NCBI RefSeq assembly: GCF_900109145.1
Contig: NZ_FNYY01000006.1
Span: 62,001 to 126,000, forward strand
DNA from: Marinovum algicola
GTDB taxonomy: Bacteria; Pseudomonadota; Alphaproteobacteria; Rhodobacterales; Rhodobacteraceae
DNA length: 64,000 nucleotides
Reading direction: 5' to 3'
Below, piece after piece: positions 1 through 9,092 of this stretch; the first letter of the stretch is position 1, and every line of letters starts with the position of its first letter. The notes under the pieces are model-generated. The model was not told where the DNA came from. It did no database searches and saw only the letters and a list, made by a program, of their open reading frames with translations. A program made the translations under genes and the position numbers.

Positions 1-553
1 CGCGGTCGAACCCGCCCTTTGCGCGACCATACCAGGCGTTGAAGCGGAAAAACCGCAGGATGCGCAGGTAATCCTCCCGGATGCGCGCCGCAGGATCGTC
101 AATGAACCGCACGTGATGCGCCTTGAGATCGTCGAGCCCGCCCACCGGATCGCGCACCGCGCCCGAGGCATCGGCATAAAGCGCGTTCATGGTGAAATCG
201 CGGCGCCGGGCGTCCTCTTCGATGCTATCGGCAAAGGCCACCACGGCACGGCGGCCATCGGTTTCGACATCCCGGCGATAGGTTGTGATCTCATGCGGCA
301 CCTTGTGCGAGATCACGGTGACCGTGCCATGATCGATGCCGGTGGGTACTGCCTGCAAACCGGCTGCGCGGGCCAGCTCCATCACCCGTTCGGGGCGCGC
401 GTCGGTGCTGATGTCGATGTCCGCCACCGGTTCGCCCATCAGTGCGTTACGCACGCAACCGCCGACGAAATAGGCCGAATGACCGGCCTCGGTCAGCATC
501 GCGCAGACCGCTTGGGTCGCCGGGGTGATCAGCCAGTCGCCTGTTATCCTCAT
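1..553 (-). CDS. cca: CCA-adding enzyme / poly(A) polymerase family nucleotidyltransferase, partial (C-terminus outside window)
   Basis: Class II tRNA nucleotidyltransferase that would add or repair the 3' CCA of tRNAs in the cytoplasm. Only the first 184 codons are present; the gene runs off the left edge. Visible motifs are the nucleotidyltransferase signature (GGCVRN near residues 31-36), the metal-binding DID at about residues 45-47, the RRD/RRRDFTMNAL stretch, and the downstream RILRFFRFNAWYG segment typical of the family. The ATG at 553 overlaps the stop of the upstream Nudix gene (ATGA), so the two are probably co-transcribed and translationally coupled. The family also includes poly(A) polymerases; the CCA function is preferred but cannot be proved from this fragment. 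Confidence 0.88.
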   Translation of the reverse strand, partial: MRITGDWLITPATQAVCAMLTEAGHSAYFVGGCVRNALMGEPVADIDISTDARPERVMELARAAGLQAVPTGIDHGTVTVISHKVPHEITTYRRDVETDGRRAVVAFADSIEEDARRRDFTMNALYADASGAVRDPVGGLDDLKAHHVRFIDDPAARIREDYLRILRFFRFNAWYGRAKGGFDR

Positions 554-1149
554 GCCACCATCCTGTCTGCCAGCCCGCGCAGGATACGGGCCGTCGCACC
601 CCAGATGTAATAGGGGCCGTAGGGCACAGTGTAATAGGACCGCCGTAGCCCGCGCCAGCGCCTTGATTGCACGGAAAACCGCGCCGGATCGGCGAAATGG
701 GTGAGCGGCACGGTGAACACCTCGGCCACTTCGCCCGGTTCCGGCCGCGGGGTGAAATCGCCTCGGACCCGCGCCACCACCGGCGTCACCAGAAAGCTGG
801 TCACCGTCTCATGCGTCGGCAAGAGGCCCAACACCTCGACCTGCGCCGGATCGAGCCCCACCTCCTCCTGCGCCTCGCGCAGGGCGGCAGCGGTGACATC
901 GGCGTCGCCCTCATCCTGCTTGCCACCGGGAAAGGCGATCTGGCCGGGGTGATGCTTGAGCGCCGAGGAGCGTTTGGTCAGGATCACCTGCGGCACGCCG
1001 TCCTGCATGACAAAACCCGCAAGCACGCCGGCGGGGCGCAGCTTGCGGGATTGCGGAAGCTTGAAATCCGGGTTCAGATCGAAATCCGACGAGGCCGCGC
1101 CATCCCGGGACAGCGCGGCGACGAGCGGATCGAGCGGATCAATCGTCAT
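550..1149 (-). CDS. Nudix hydrolase, CoA pyrophosphatase (NudL-like)
   Basis: Predicted to hydrolyse CoA or acyl-CoA to phosphopantetheine and 3',5'-ADP. The 199-aa protein carries a full Nudix box at about residues 75-99 (GGK...E...REAQEEVG), preceded by the TKRSSALKHHPGQIAFPGG stretch that marks the CoA-pyrophosphatase subgroup. I take the ATG at 1149 rather than an upstream ATG at 1194, because the shorter form starts like its relatives and overlaps hslO by only 11 bp. It lies between hslO upstream and cca downstream, in the order hslO-nudix-cca. Substrate is inferred from the subgroup motif; other nucleoside diphosphate substrates are possible. Confidence 0.85.
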   Translation of the reverse strand: MTIDPLDPLVAALSRDGAASSDFDLNPDFKLPQSRKLRPAGVLAGFVMQDGVPQVILTKRSSALKHHPGQIAFPGGKQDEGDADVTAAALREAQEEVGLDPAQVEVLGLLPTHETVTSFLVTPVVARVRGDFTPRPEPGEVAEVFTVPLTHFADPARFSVQSRRWRGLRRSYYTVPYGPYYIWGATARILRGLADRMVA

Positions 1150-2125
1150 TCGCCTCGAAACCCACGGTGGCGGGGTCGAGATCGTAATGCGCACCGCAGA
1201 ACTGGCAGTCGGCGGTCACCCGGCCGTCTTCCGTGGTCATCTTTTCGATGTCCTTGGCGGAATAGATCGACAGGCTCTGCCGCACCCGATCCTCGGAACA
1301 GGTGCAGCCGAAATGCACCGGCTGGGTCGGATAGACCCGCGGCTGTTCCTCGTGAAACAGCCGCACCAGAAGATCGGTCGGCGGCACCTGCGGCCCGATC
1401 AGCTCCATCAGCTCGACCGAATCGAGCAGGATATTGGCGCGGTTCCAGTTCTCTGCCGTTTCTTCGTCATCCAGAAGATCATCGACGGTGAGCAACCCGC
1501 CCTCGCCGGAGCCGCCTTCGCCGCTGGCAAAGGGCGAGGCCTTGGGCATATGTTGCAACATGATGCCGCCGGCGCGCCAGCGCTCGGCCTCGCCGGGCTC
1601 GGTCGAGCGGCCAAAGCTCAGGTTGAACCGCGTCGGAAGCTGTTCCGACTGGGCGAAATAGCTTTCGGCACAGGCGCGCAGGGTGCCCCCGGCCAGCGGC
1701 GTGATGCCCTTGTAAGGCTGCATCCCCTGCCCCTGATCGATCATGATGGCGAAATAGCCCTCGCCGAGCTGGTCAAAGGGGTTGTTGCCCGACAGCCGCG
1801 CCGCATCATAGCTGGCATAGGCGCGGATGCGCGCCGGTTCGCCCTCTTTGCTTGGGCCGTAATAATCGGTGGCGATCATCCGCACCGGGCCGTTCGACTG
1901 CACCTGCAACGACAGTTTCCAGCGCAGCTTGACGGTCTGGCCGATCAGCGCGGTCAGCAGCGCCATTTCGGCCACCAGCGCCTCGACCACCGGGGGGTAA
2001 TCGTGTTGTTTCAGGATGCCTTCCAGCACCCCGTCCAGCCGCGCGACGCGGCCGCGGATGTCCGAGCGGTCAAGCTGAAACGGCAGGACGGTATCGTCCC
2101 AGGCGATGGCATTCACAGAGATCAT
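1139..2125 (-). CDS. hslO: Hsp33 redox-activated chaperone
   Basis: Cytosolic holdase chaperone that is switched on by oxidation. The 328-aa protein has the Hsp33 fold sequence throughout and the redox zinc centre near the C-terminus: CTC at residues 274-276 and CQFC at 307-310. The four cysteines bind zinc in the reduced state and form disulfides under oxidative stress. The family is usually about 290 residues; the extra length includes a Gly/Glu-rich insert around residues 200-215 (SGEGGSGEGG). It starts with ATG and heads a leftward group with the CoA Nudix hydrolase and cca. Confidence 0.95.
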   Translation of the reverse strand: MISVNAIAWDDTVLPFQLDRSDIRGRVARLDGVLEGILKQHDYPPVVEALVAEMALLTALIGQTVKLRWKLSLQVQSNGPVRMIATDYYGPSKEGEPARIRAYASYDAARLSGNNPFDQLGEGYFAIMIDQGQGMQPYKGITPLAGGTLRACAESYFAQSEQLPTRFNLSFGRSTEPGEAERWRAGGIMLQHMPKASPFASGEGGSGEGGLLTVDDLLDDEETAENWNRANILLDSVELMELIGPQVPPTDLLVRLFHEEQPRVYPTQPVHFGCTCSEDRVRQSLSIYSAKDIEKMTTEDGRVTADCQFCGAHYDLDPATVGFEANDD

Positions 2126-2200
2126 GGGAGTTCCTTGTTGCCCAGATTTGGCATATCGCCTCTATATAGCCGTGAAAGCGCAGCATTAAAGGGGTATGCC

Positions 2201-2656
2201 ATGATCCGCCGCGTCGGCACCGCACCAGCCCGGGACAAGCGCCACCGGCTGCGCCCCGGGGTCTATGCGCTGCTGCCGATCGGGAACCGGCTGCTGCTGA
2301 CTTGGCAGAGCGGATCGGACGAGCCGCTGCAATTGCCCGGCGGCGGCATCGATCCCGGCGAGGCGCCGGTCGCGGCGCTGCATCGCGAAGTGCGCGAGGA
2401 AACCGGCTGGAAGATCGCTGCGCCGCGCCGGATCGGGGCCTGGCGGCGATTTGTCTTCATGTCGGAATACGACCTCTGGGCCGAAAAGCTCTGCACCATC
2501 TACCTTGCCCGCCCGGTGCATCGCCTGGGCCCACCCGAGGAAGCCGGTCACAGGGTGCGGGTCGTGCCGATGGCCGACGCCGGGCACTGGCTGTCGAACC
2601 CGGTGGACCGCGCCGCGCTCCGCCGTGTCAGAGCGACGCCGGGCCTGTTGGGCTAG
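2201..2656 (+). CDS. Nudix hydrolase, NUDIX domain protein of unknown substrate
   Basis: A 151-aa single-domain Nudix protein. The Nudix box is at residues 47-70 (GGGIDPGEAP...REVREETGW). A longer in-frame reading extends upstream into antisense hslO sequence and is not credible; the ATG at 2201 has an AAAGGGG ribosome site just before it and starts 75 bp from the divergent hslO start. The N-terminal IRRVGT...RPGVYALLP pattern resembles 8-oxo-dGTP/NUDT-type proteins, but the substrate cannot be assigned. Its TAG stop is shared base for base with the opposite-strand stop of the response regulator gene. Confidence 0.85.
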   Translation: MIRRVGTAPARDKRHRLRPGVYALLPIGNRLLLTWQSGSDEPLQLPGGGIDPGEAPVAALHREVREETGWKIAAPRRIGAWRRFVFMSEYDLWAEKLCTIYLARPVHRLGPPEEAGHRVRVVPMADAGHWLSNPVDRAALRRVRATPGLLG

Positions 2657-3906
2657 AACTCCAGCAGGGCGGCAGAGATATCGTCCGGGAAATCCTCGCT
2701 GCCGGTGCTTTCCGCCAGGGTCCAGACCATCGCCTCGAGAAACTCGCGCCCCGGCAGGTGGTGCAGATCGCCGGCCAGCCGGATCAGCCCCTCCTCCTCG
2801 AAGAACCCGCCGCCGGCGTCGGGGCATTCGGTGATGCCGTCGGAATACAGCAGCAGCCGGTCGCCCTTGTTCAGATCGATCTCGAACCGGTCAAACGCCG
2901 CGTCTTCGATCAGCCCGACCGGCAGGCCGCCAGCACCGATCAGCTCGATCCTGTTGTCGGCCCGTTGCACCAGCGGATGCGGATGCCCGGCCTGGGCCAA
3001 CCGCACCCGTCCCGAGGCAAGATCGACATCGGCCAGCAACATGGTGAAGTAATGCTCGGTCTCCATCTCCTCGAGCACCAGTCGGTTGAGCCGCCCGATC
3101 ACCTGGTCGGGCGGATGCATCGCATAGGCGCCCTCCTCGGTCTCATACAGAGCGACGTTCTGATCCGGGGTCGTGGCCGAGAGATAGCCGGCCAGCCGGG
3201 CCGTCATCAGCGCCGAGGAAATGCCATGGCCCGAAACGTCGATCGCATAGATGCCCAGCCGCGTCTTGCCGACCGGGAAGAACCCCACCAGATCGCCGCC
3301 GACATGGCCCGAAGGCCGCAGCAGCAGCGACAGATCGGCATTGCCGAACCGGCGATACCGGTCGCGCACCAGCGATTGCTGAAGCTTCTTGGCCTCGATC
3401 AGATCATTGTCGAGCGCATCGTAAAGCCCCTGCAATTCGGTCAGCGTGCGCGAGATCACCCGGTTCTGCTCGCTCAGCTGGCGCTGCATCTCGAGAATGC
3501 GCTCGCCGGCGGTGATCCGGGCGCGCAGCTCGTCGACATAGACCGGTTTCGTCAGGAAATCATCGGCGCCATTGTCGAGCCCGCGCGCCACCGCGCCTTT
3601 CTCGCTCTTAGACGTGAGCAGGATGAAATAGCCATAGCCGTCCCGCTCCATCGCGCGAAACCGCTTGCAGAATTCCAGCCCGTCCATGCCCGGCATCATC
3701 CAGTCGCTGAGCACCAGATCGGGCGGATTGGCCTCGCACAGCGCCAGCGCCTCCTGCCCTCCGGCGGCCACATCGACGATATAGCCCTGCCGAAGCAACG
3801 AAGCCGAGAGGATCTTGCGCTGCATCTTGCTGTCATCGACAACCAGAATGCGCGGGCGCCGGGCGCTGACCCCGGCCGAAAGGGTATGTCTGGCTGCCAA
3901 ATCCAA
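2653..3906 (-). CDS. response regulator with PP2C-type (SpoIIE/RsbU) phosphatase output domain
   Basis: Two-domain signalling protein. An N-terminal receiver domain (ILVVDD, phospho-acceptor in LVLSDWMMPGMDG, Lys in LTKP) is joined by a coiled linker (about 30 residues) to a PP2C/SpoIIE serine phosphatase domain (GGDLVGFF, IDVSGHGISSALM, AGHP, YSDGITE). By family knowledge such proteins dephosphorylate anti-sigma-factor antagonists in partner-switching systems, here gated by phosphorylation. The start is uncertain: the open frame reaches 4011, but no ATG lies near the receiver domain. I give a TTG at 3906 as a compromise; another TTG at 3900 or the far ATG at 4011 are alternatives. It is divergent from an HPt gene 56-160 bp away, which suggests one phosphorelay. 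Confidence 0.85.
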   Translation of the reverse strand: MDLAARHTLSAGVSARRPRILVVDDSKMQRKILSASLLRQGYIVDVAAGGQEALALCEANPPDLVLSDWMMPGMDGLEFCKRFRAMERDGYGYFILLTSKSEKGAVARGLDNGADDFLTKPVYVDELRARITAGERILEMQRQLSEQNRVISRTLTELQGLYDALDNDLIEAKKLQQSLVRDRYRRFGNADLSLLLRPSGHVGGDLVGFFPVGKTRLGIYAIDVSGHGISSALMTARLAGYLSATTPDQNVALYETEEGAYAMHPPDQVIGRLNRLVLEEMETEHYFTMLLADVDLASGRVRLAQAGHPHPLVQRADNRIELIGAGGLPVGLIEDAAFDRFEIDLNKGDRLLLYSDGITECPDAGGGFFEEEGLIRLAGDLHHLPGREFLEAMVWTLAESTGSEDFPDDISAALLEF

Positions 3907-4067
3907 TGGTCGCTGATTCCGTCCTGCGTGTTCCTTTCCCCCGGTATGACCTGTCGGCCTTAACCCGGAATGAAGGCCGGAAATTTCCGAAAATCCGCGC
4001 GGATTCGGCAACCAAATCTTAGCCTCGTGCGCGTAGAACCCTGACCAGTAACCAGGAGAAGTGTATA

Positions 4068-4394
4068 ATGATTGACTGGTCCCGGGTCTCCGAGCTCCGC
4101 GAGGAAGTGGGAGAAGAGGATTTTGCCGAAGTGGTCGAGCTGTTCCTCGACGAGGTCGACGGCGTGATCGGCACGCTTGCCCCCGAAACGGCCGATCTCG
4201 AGGCGCAGCTGCATTTCCTCAAGGGCAGCGCGCTGAACCTCGGGTTCGCGGCCTTTGCGGCGCTGTGCCAAGCGGGCGAAACCGCGGCGAATGCCGGCCA
4301 GGGCGAGCGGGTGGACGTCGCCGCTATCCGCGACGCCTATGCCCGTGCGCGCAGCGAATTCGCCAGCGGGCTGACCACCCGCCGCGCCGGTTAG
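4068..4394 (+). CDS. Hpt domain histidine phosphotransfer protein
   Basis: A 108-aa single-domain HPt protein. The phospho-accepting histidine is His49 in LHFLKGSALNLGF, which fits the H-x-x-KGSA consensus. Such proteins carry phosphoryl groups between a hybrid kinase and a response regulator. A clear AGGAGA ribosome site precedes the ATG. It is divergent from the response regulator/PP2C gene, its probable partner, and no histidine kinase is adjacent. Its stop overlaps the stop of the convergent glycerate kinase gene by four bases. Confidence 0.9.
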   Translation: MIDWSRVSELREEVGEEDFAEVVELFLDEVDGVIGTLAPETADLEAQLHFLKGSALNLGFAAFAALCQAGETAANAGQGERVDVAAIRDAYARARSEFASGLTTRRAG

Positions 4395-5638
4395 TCGGCG
4401 CCGATCAGAAAGACCTGGACATCGGCCACGTTGGTGCCGGTCGCCCCGGTCATCAGCAGGGCATCGGCCCGGCGCAACGCCTCGAAGCTGTCGTTGTTGG
4501 CCAGCAGCGCCTGCGCCTCGGCGCCGATCGCCGCAGCGGTGCCGGGGCCGACAATACCGCCGGCGGCATCGGTCGGGCCGTCGCGCCCGTCGGTGCCGCC
4601 GGAGAGAAACAGCCAATTGGCCGGCAGATCGAAATTCCCCGCCGAGAGCGCGACCCGCAGCGCCAGCTCCTGGTTGCGGCCGCCACGTCCGTCGCCGCGC
4701 AGGGTGACCGTGGTCTCGCCGCCAAAGATCAGCGCCTGCGGCGTGCCTTTCGGAGCAGCCGCCGCGGCGCGCAGCACCTGCTGGGCGGCATCGTCCACAT
4801 CGCCTTCGAGCGCGTCCGACACGATCCGCGCCGTCCCCCCCTCGGCCGCCGCAAGCATCGCCTCGAGGCTCTTGCGGTTCGAACCGATCAGATGGTTTTG
4901 CGCCGCCGGCGTCTCCGGCGTCGGGGCCTCGGCCGAAAGATGTGCCCGCACCGAGGCCGGGCAGGCCTCCCAGACGCCGGCCTCTTGCAGCACCGCCCTG
5001 GCTTCGGCACGGGTGCCGATCGGGCCGACGGTGGGGCCCGAGGCAATGGCGCGCAGATCGTCGCCGATCACATCCGACAGGATATAGGCGGTCACCGGCG
5101 CCGGCGCGGCCTGGCGCGACAATCCGCCCCCCTTGAGCCGGGACAATTGCTGCCGCACCAGGTTCATCCGCACGATATCGAGCCCGGCGCCCAGCAACAG
5201 GCGGTTGACCTCGGCCTTGTCTTCCAGCGTCACGCCCTCGACCGGGGCGGGCACCAGCGCCGACCCGCCACCAGAGACCAGCACAGCCACGGCATCCTGT
5301 GGCCCCAGCGACGACAACCGCGAGATAAGCTCTTGTCCGGCCCTCAGTCCGGCGGCATCTGGCACCGGATGCGCGGCGCGGATCACCTCGGCCCCGGGCA
5401 CGTCCATGTCGTTTTCGTAATGCGTGATCGCCAGCGCGGGAACCGCGCCATCCAGATGCGCCAGCGCCTCGCGCAGCATCGCCGGGGCGGCCTTGCCGAT
5501 GGCGATGACATGCAGCTGCCCGTCCGGTTGCGGCAGCGGATGCGCGGCCAGGGCGCGGCGCAGGGCAATCGCCGGATCGGCGGCCTCGACCGCCTTGTCG
5601 AACAGGTGCAGGGCGCATTGGCGCAAATCGGACGTCAT
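4391..5638 (-). CDS. glycerate 2-kinase, MOFRL family (annotated also as hydroxypyruvate reductase TtuD)
   Basis: Predicted to phosphorylate D-glycerate to 2-phosphoglycerate in glyoxylate/serine or tartrate-type catabolism. The 415-aa protein shows the DUF4147 N-terminal half (AIGKAAPAM, LVSGGGSALVPAP, LKGGGLS, LSDVIGDD, IASGPT) and the MOFRL C-terminal half (GGETTVTLRG-GRGGRNQE, SGGTDGRDGPTDAAGG). The historical label hydroxypyruvate reductase for this family is now thought to be wrong in most cases. I choose the ATG at 5638, which forms an ATGA overlap with the upstream phosphopantetheinyl transferase, over the ATG at 5653. Confidence 0.88.
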   Translation of the reverse strand: MTSDLRQCALHLFDKAVEAADPAIALRRALAAHPLPQPDGQLHVIAIGKAAPAMLREALAHLDGAVPALAITHYENDMDVPGAEVIRAAHPVPDAAGLRAGQELISRLSSLGPQDAVAVLVSGGGSALVPAPVEGVTLEDKAEVNRLLLGAGLDIVRMNLVRQQLSRLKGGGLSRQAAPAPVTAYILSDVIGDDLRAIASGPTVGPIGTRAEARAVLQEAGVWEACPASVRAHLSAEAPTPETPAAQNHLIGSNRKSLEAMLAAAEGGTARIVSDALEGDVDDAAQQVLRAAAAAPKGTPQALIFGGETTVTLRGDGRGGRNQELALRVALSAGNFDLPANWLFLSGGTDGRDGPTDAAGGIVGPGTAAAIGAEAQALLANNDSFEALRRADALLMTGATGTNVADVQVFLIGAD

Positions 5639-6330
5639 GAAGCAATCTCGCATTGGCTGATAACAGTGCCGGCCCGCCAGTGCTGCGCAATCTCGAAAAC
5701 GCAGCCTGCCGGCCAGCCCGTTGATAGGGGTTTTGTCAGGCGCAAGGCCAGTCCATCCGGTCGAATTTCGGCGATTTCGGCGTGATCGAAGCCGAAAAAC
5801 CGCCCGACGCGCGGAAACAGCGCCTTGTAGAGCGCCTCCTTGGCGGAAAACACTGCGGTGGCACCGGCGGCATCCGGCGTCGCTCCCAGATGCACCCTGT
5901 CGCCCGGCGTCAGCACCGAATGACAGATCGCGCGCACGGCGCGTGGATCGGCCAGCGCCTCGAGATCAAGACCAAGGGTCGCCGCCCCCTGCCCCAGCCA
6001 GACGCCGACCATGCCGTGACTGTGCGAAATCGAGCCCTGAATGCCCCGGGGCCAGACCGGCGCACCATGGGAATCGCGGCCTACCGCACCGGTCGCCCCC
6101 AACCGCGCCAGCGCCTGCCCCGCCAGCGCCCGCCCCGCGAGGAATTCGGCCCGCCGCTTCGGCACGGCACGCGACAGGAAATCGGGCAGGGCCAGCCCGG
6201 CAACGGCATAATCGCTGTCGCGATAACGGGCGATGTCGTATTGCGCGAACAGCAGGCAGCGCCCGGCGCCCTGCGGCCACAGCTCGGGCTCGGAGAGGAA
6301 ATCCGGCAGCTTATCCGGAAAAGGTGCCAA
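5635..6330 (-). CDS. 4'-phosphopantetheinyl transferase, EntD/Sfp family
   Basis: Transfers phosphopantetheine from CoA to a serine on acyl or peptidyl carrier proteins. The 231-aa protein has the EntD-type motifs in order: KRRAEFLAGR (59-67), PVWP..IQGSISHS (91-104), the metal-binding GLDLE (120-124) and FSAKEALYK (161-169). No siderophore, NRPS or PKS gene is in the window, so the client carrier protein is elsewhere. The apparent start is TTG at 6330, inside the end of the flavin reductase gene; no ATG offers a better start. It lies between the flavin reductase and glycerate kinase genes, both overlapping it. Confidence 0.85.
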   Translation of the reverse strand: MAPFPDKLPDFLSEPELWPQGAGRCLLFAQYDIARYRDSDYAVAGLALPDFLSRAVPKRRAEFLAGRALAGQALARLGATGAVGRDSHGAPVWPRGIQGSISHSHGMVGVWLGQGAATLGLDLEALADPRAVRAICHSVLTPGDRVHLGATPDAAGATAVFSAKEALYKALFPRVGRFFGFDHAEIAEIRPDGLALRLTKPLSTGWPAGCVFEIAQHWRAGTVISQCEIAS

Positions 6331-6814
6331 AATGCCCGCCCTGAAAGATCAGCGGATCGCCCTCGCGATAGCTCAGCTGGTCGACGCGGCCGACGATCAC
6401 CGAATGATCGCCCACCGCCACCGTCTGTTCGAGCCGGCATTCGAACACCGCCAGCGCATCGCGCAACACCGGTGCGCCCAGCGCCCCGGCAAAGGAATTG
6501 GCCTCGGTGAAATGCCCGCCATCCTTGGCAAACACCATCGCCAGTTCGTATTGCCCGGAATGCAGTACGTTGATCGCATAGGTCCTGGCGCCGCTGAACA
6601 CGTCATAGCGCTGCGAATTGTCGGCCAGGCACCAGAGCACCAGCGGCGGATCGAGCGACACCGAGGTGAAGGAATTCACCGTCATCCCGGTGGGGCCGTC
6701 GTCGGTCATCGTGGTGATGACGGTGACCCCTGTCGCGTACTGGCCCAGCGCGCTGCGGTAGAGCCGCCGGTGCGCCTCATCGGGCCGGAACGGGATGGGT
6801 GTCAGCATGGGCAT
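6311..6814 (-). CDS. flavin reductase family protein (FMN-binding split barrel)
   Basis: Predicted NAD(P)H:flavin reductase, the small component that supplies reduced flavin to a monooxygenase. The 167-aa protein has the family pattern YRSALGQYATGVTVIT, GMTVNSFTSVSLDPPL, YAINVL and a C-terminal GDHSVIVGRVDQL. Start: ATG at 6814 gives the usual short N-terminus before the FRPDEAHRRLYRSALGQ segment; an ATG at 6847 is in frame and possible. No partner oxygenase gene is adjacent. It overlaps the phosphopantetheinyl transferase by 20 bp. Confidence 0.82.
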   Translation of the reverse strand: MPMLTPIPFRPDEAHRRLYRSALGQYATGVTVITTMTDDGPTGMTVNSFTSVSLDPPLVLWCLADNSQRYDVFSGARTYAINVLHSGQYELAMVFAKDGGHFTEANSFAGALGAPVLRDALAVFECRLEQTVAVGDHSVIVGRVDQLSYREGDPLIFQGGHFGTFSG

Positions 6815-6929
6815 GGTCCAGACAGGGCTTTCATAGGCTCTTCGCATTCACGGGCTCCACGGTAAAGCATGCTCCGCCATATACCGTGAATACCGGGCGA
6901 AAATGGGGCGAATTCGCCGCGAGGCAAGC

Positions 6930-7673
6930 CTAGTCGACGCCGCGCCCCTCGACGCAATGGCCATAGACCGTGGTCAAGAGCGAGATCCCGATCATCGTGG
7001 CAAACCAGCCGACGACGATGGAATAGACCAGGCTGAGCAGCGAATTCGGGTCGCCGGACAGCATCGTCGGGATCTGCAACGCCAGCGAGCCGAGGATCAT
7101 CAGCCCGGCCAGCCCGACGATGGTGCCGGCCTCTCCACGCGTCGCCTCCCAGGCTTCGCGAAAGCCCAGGCTGTTGCCCAGCGCGATGGCCGGCAGGATC
7201 GGCGAAAGGCGGAAGAACACGAAAGAGGCCACCCCCACGGTGACCGCCAGCATCAGCACCGGCGGCAGGATCACCGCGCTGATCGCGCCCACCGGCACCG
7301 CCGCCAGCGCCACCACCAACCCCAGGAGCACCGAGCGCCAGAGATAGCCGGGGATCGCTGCGCCGGGCCAGTTCGGAAGCCAGCCCGCCGGCTCTTCGCC
7401 CAGAAGCACATAGCGATGCCAGGCCACCGCGATCCAGAGCGACGCCAGAAGCGCGGCAATGCCCAGCAGCAACATGACAAACCCTTCGCCGGCGGAAATG
7501 TCGGGATAGGGGATTCCGTCGGGGCCCTGCACCATTTCGCCGCTATTGGCCGAAAAGGTGTAGATCTGCGAGATCGCCTGCACCGAATAAAGCACCAGCG
7601 AGACCCTGAGCGCCACATCGAGATTGTTGATCACAAGCCGCAGGGAATGGACGAACATCGACCAGGCTTTCAT
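6930..7673 (-). CDS. multi-pass membrane protein of unknown function
   Basis: I do not recognise a specific family. The 247-aa product begins with a short cytoplasmic segment, then has about five or six hydrophobic stretches (around residues 55-75, 95-120, 125-150, 185-205 and 215-235), a pattern of inner-membrane proteins without catalytic motifs. A GGAG ribosome site precedes the ATG at 7673, so the longer frame back to 7814 is rejected. It is divergent from argG across a 127-bp gap. The segment [19 protein letters not shown] resembles the conserved loop of multi-TM GDPD-like or YciC-like membrane proteins, but this is weak. Confidence 0.7.
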   Translation of the reverse strand: MKAWSMFVHSLRLVINNLDVALRVSLVLYSVQAISQIYTFSANSGEMVQGPDGIPYPDISAGEGFVMLLLGIAALLASLWIAVAWHRYVLLGEEPAGWLPNWPGAAIPGYLWRSVLLGLVVALAAVPVGAISAVILPPVLMLAVTVGVASFVFFRLSPILPAIALGNSLGFREAWEATRGEAGTIVGLAGLMILGSLALQIPTMLSGDPNSLLSLVYSIVVGWFATMIGISLLTTVYGHCVEGRGVD

Positions 7674-7800
7674 CTGTCGCTCCTCGGACACCGGTTTCGG
7701 GCGCACATTGGGCGTAAGCCGAACCAAGGTCAACGCCGCCACCTTGCCCCGCGCCCGAAAACCCGGTATCGCGCTTGCGTCTTTCAAGAAGGAAACGCCC

Positions 7801-9021
7801 ATGTCCGCGCCCAAGAAAGTTGTCCTGGCCTATTCCGGTGGCCTCGATACCTCGATCATCCTGAAATGGCTTGAAACCGAGTATGGCTGTGAGGTCGTGA
7901 CCTTCACCGCCGATCTGGGCCAGGGCGAAGAGCTCGAACCGGCGCGCAAGAAGGCCGAGATGATGGGCGTCAAGGAGATCCACATCGAGGATCTACGCGA
8001 GGAATTCGTGTCCGACTTCGTGTTTCCGATGTTCCGCGCCAATGCGGTTTACGAAGGGCTCTACCTGCTCGGCACCTCGATCGCCCGCCCGCTGATCTCC
8101 AAGCGACTGGTCGAGATCGCCGAAGCCACCGGCGCCGATGCCGTGGCCCACGGCGCCACCGGCAAGGGCAATGATCAGGTGCGCTTCGAGCTGGCCTGCT
8201 ATGCGCTCAACCCCGATATCAAGGTGATCGCGCCCTGGCGCGAATGGGATCTGACCTCGCGCACCCGTCTGCTGGAGTTTGCCGAGGCGCATCAGATCCC
8301 CGTCGCCAAGGACAAGCGCGGCGAAGCGCCGTTTTCGGTCGATGCCAACCTGCTGCACACCTCGTCCGAGGGCAAGGTGCTGGAAGACCCCGCCGAAATG
8401 GCACCGGATTATGTCTATCAACGCACCGACGATCCCGTCGGCGGGCCGGACCAGCCGGAATACATCGAGATCACCTTTGAAAAAGGTGACGCCGTGGCGA
8501 TCAACGGCACCGCCAAGAGCCCGGCAACGATCCTGACCGAGCTGAACGAATACGGCCGCAAACATGGCATCGGCCGTCTGGATTTCGTCGAGAACCGCTT
8601 TGTCGGCATGAAGTCGCGCGGCATCTACGAGACCCCCGGCGGCACCATCCTGCTCGAGGCGCACCGCGGCATCGAACAGATCACGCTGGATTCCGGCGCT
8701 GGTCACCTCAAGGATTCGATCATGCCGCGCTATGCCGAGTTGATCTACAACGGGTTCTGGTTCTCGCCCGAGCGCGAGATGCTGCAAGCGCTGATCGACA
8801 AGAGCCAGGAGCATGTCTCGGGCACGGTCAGGGTGATGCTGTTCAAGGGCATGGCGCGCACCGTCGGCCGCTGGTCGGATCATTCGCTTTATTCCGAGGC
8901 GCATGTCACCTTCGAGGACGACGCCGGCGCCTATGACCAGAAGGATGCGGCGGGCTTCATCCAGCTCAATGCGCTGCGGCTGAAGCTTCTTGCAGCACGG
9001 GACCGCCGATTGAAGGGCTGA
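7801..9021 (+). CDS. argG: argininosuccinate synthase
   Basis: Joins citrulline and aspartate with ATP to form argininosuccinate in arginine biosynthesis. The 406-aa protein has the PP-loop motif AYSGGLDTS (residues 10-18), and the family blocks [13 protein letters not shown] and RGIYETPGG. Full family length. An AAGGAAA ribosome site sits 6 bp before the ATG at 7801; the longer frame from 7624 runs over the divergent membrane gene and is not used. A strong hairpin follows 26 bp after the stop. Confidence 0.97.
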   Translation: MSAPKKVVLAYSGGLDTSIILKWLETEYGCEVVTFTADLGQGEELEPARKKAEMMGVKEIHIEDLREEFVSDFVFPMFRANAVYEGLYLLGTSIARPLISKRLVEIAEATGADAVAHGATGKGNDQVRFELACYALNPDIKVIAPWREWDLTSRTRLLEFAEAHQIPVAKDKRGEAPFSVDANLLHTSSEGKVLEDPAEMAPDYVYQRTDDPVGGPDQPEYIEITFEKGDAVAINGTAKSPATILTELNEYGRKHGIGRLDFVENRFVGMKSRGIYETPGGTILLEAHRGIEQITLDSGAGHLKDSIMPRYAELIYNGFWFSPEREMLQALIDKSQEHVSGTVRVMLFKGMARTVGRWSDHSLYSEAHVTFEDDAGAYDQKDAAGFIQLNALRLKLLAARDRRLKG

Positions 9022-9046
9022 CGGCCCCGCACCTTACTCGTTAAAA

Positions 9047-9079
9047 CGCTTCGGCAGGGCTCACGGTCCCTGCCGAGCG
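9047..9079. terminator. bidirectional hairpin terminator between argG and the small secreted protein gene
   Basis: Perfect 9-bp stem TCGGCAGGG / CCCTGCCGA (9051-9059 and 9068-9076) with an 8-nt loop, extendable by CGC/GCG with one bulged T. The minus-strand exit reads into TTTT, so it suits the minus-strand gene best, and it can also end argG transcription. Confidence 0.7.
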
Positions 9080-9092
9080 TGCCAAGCCAACT

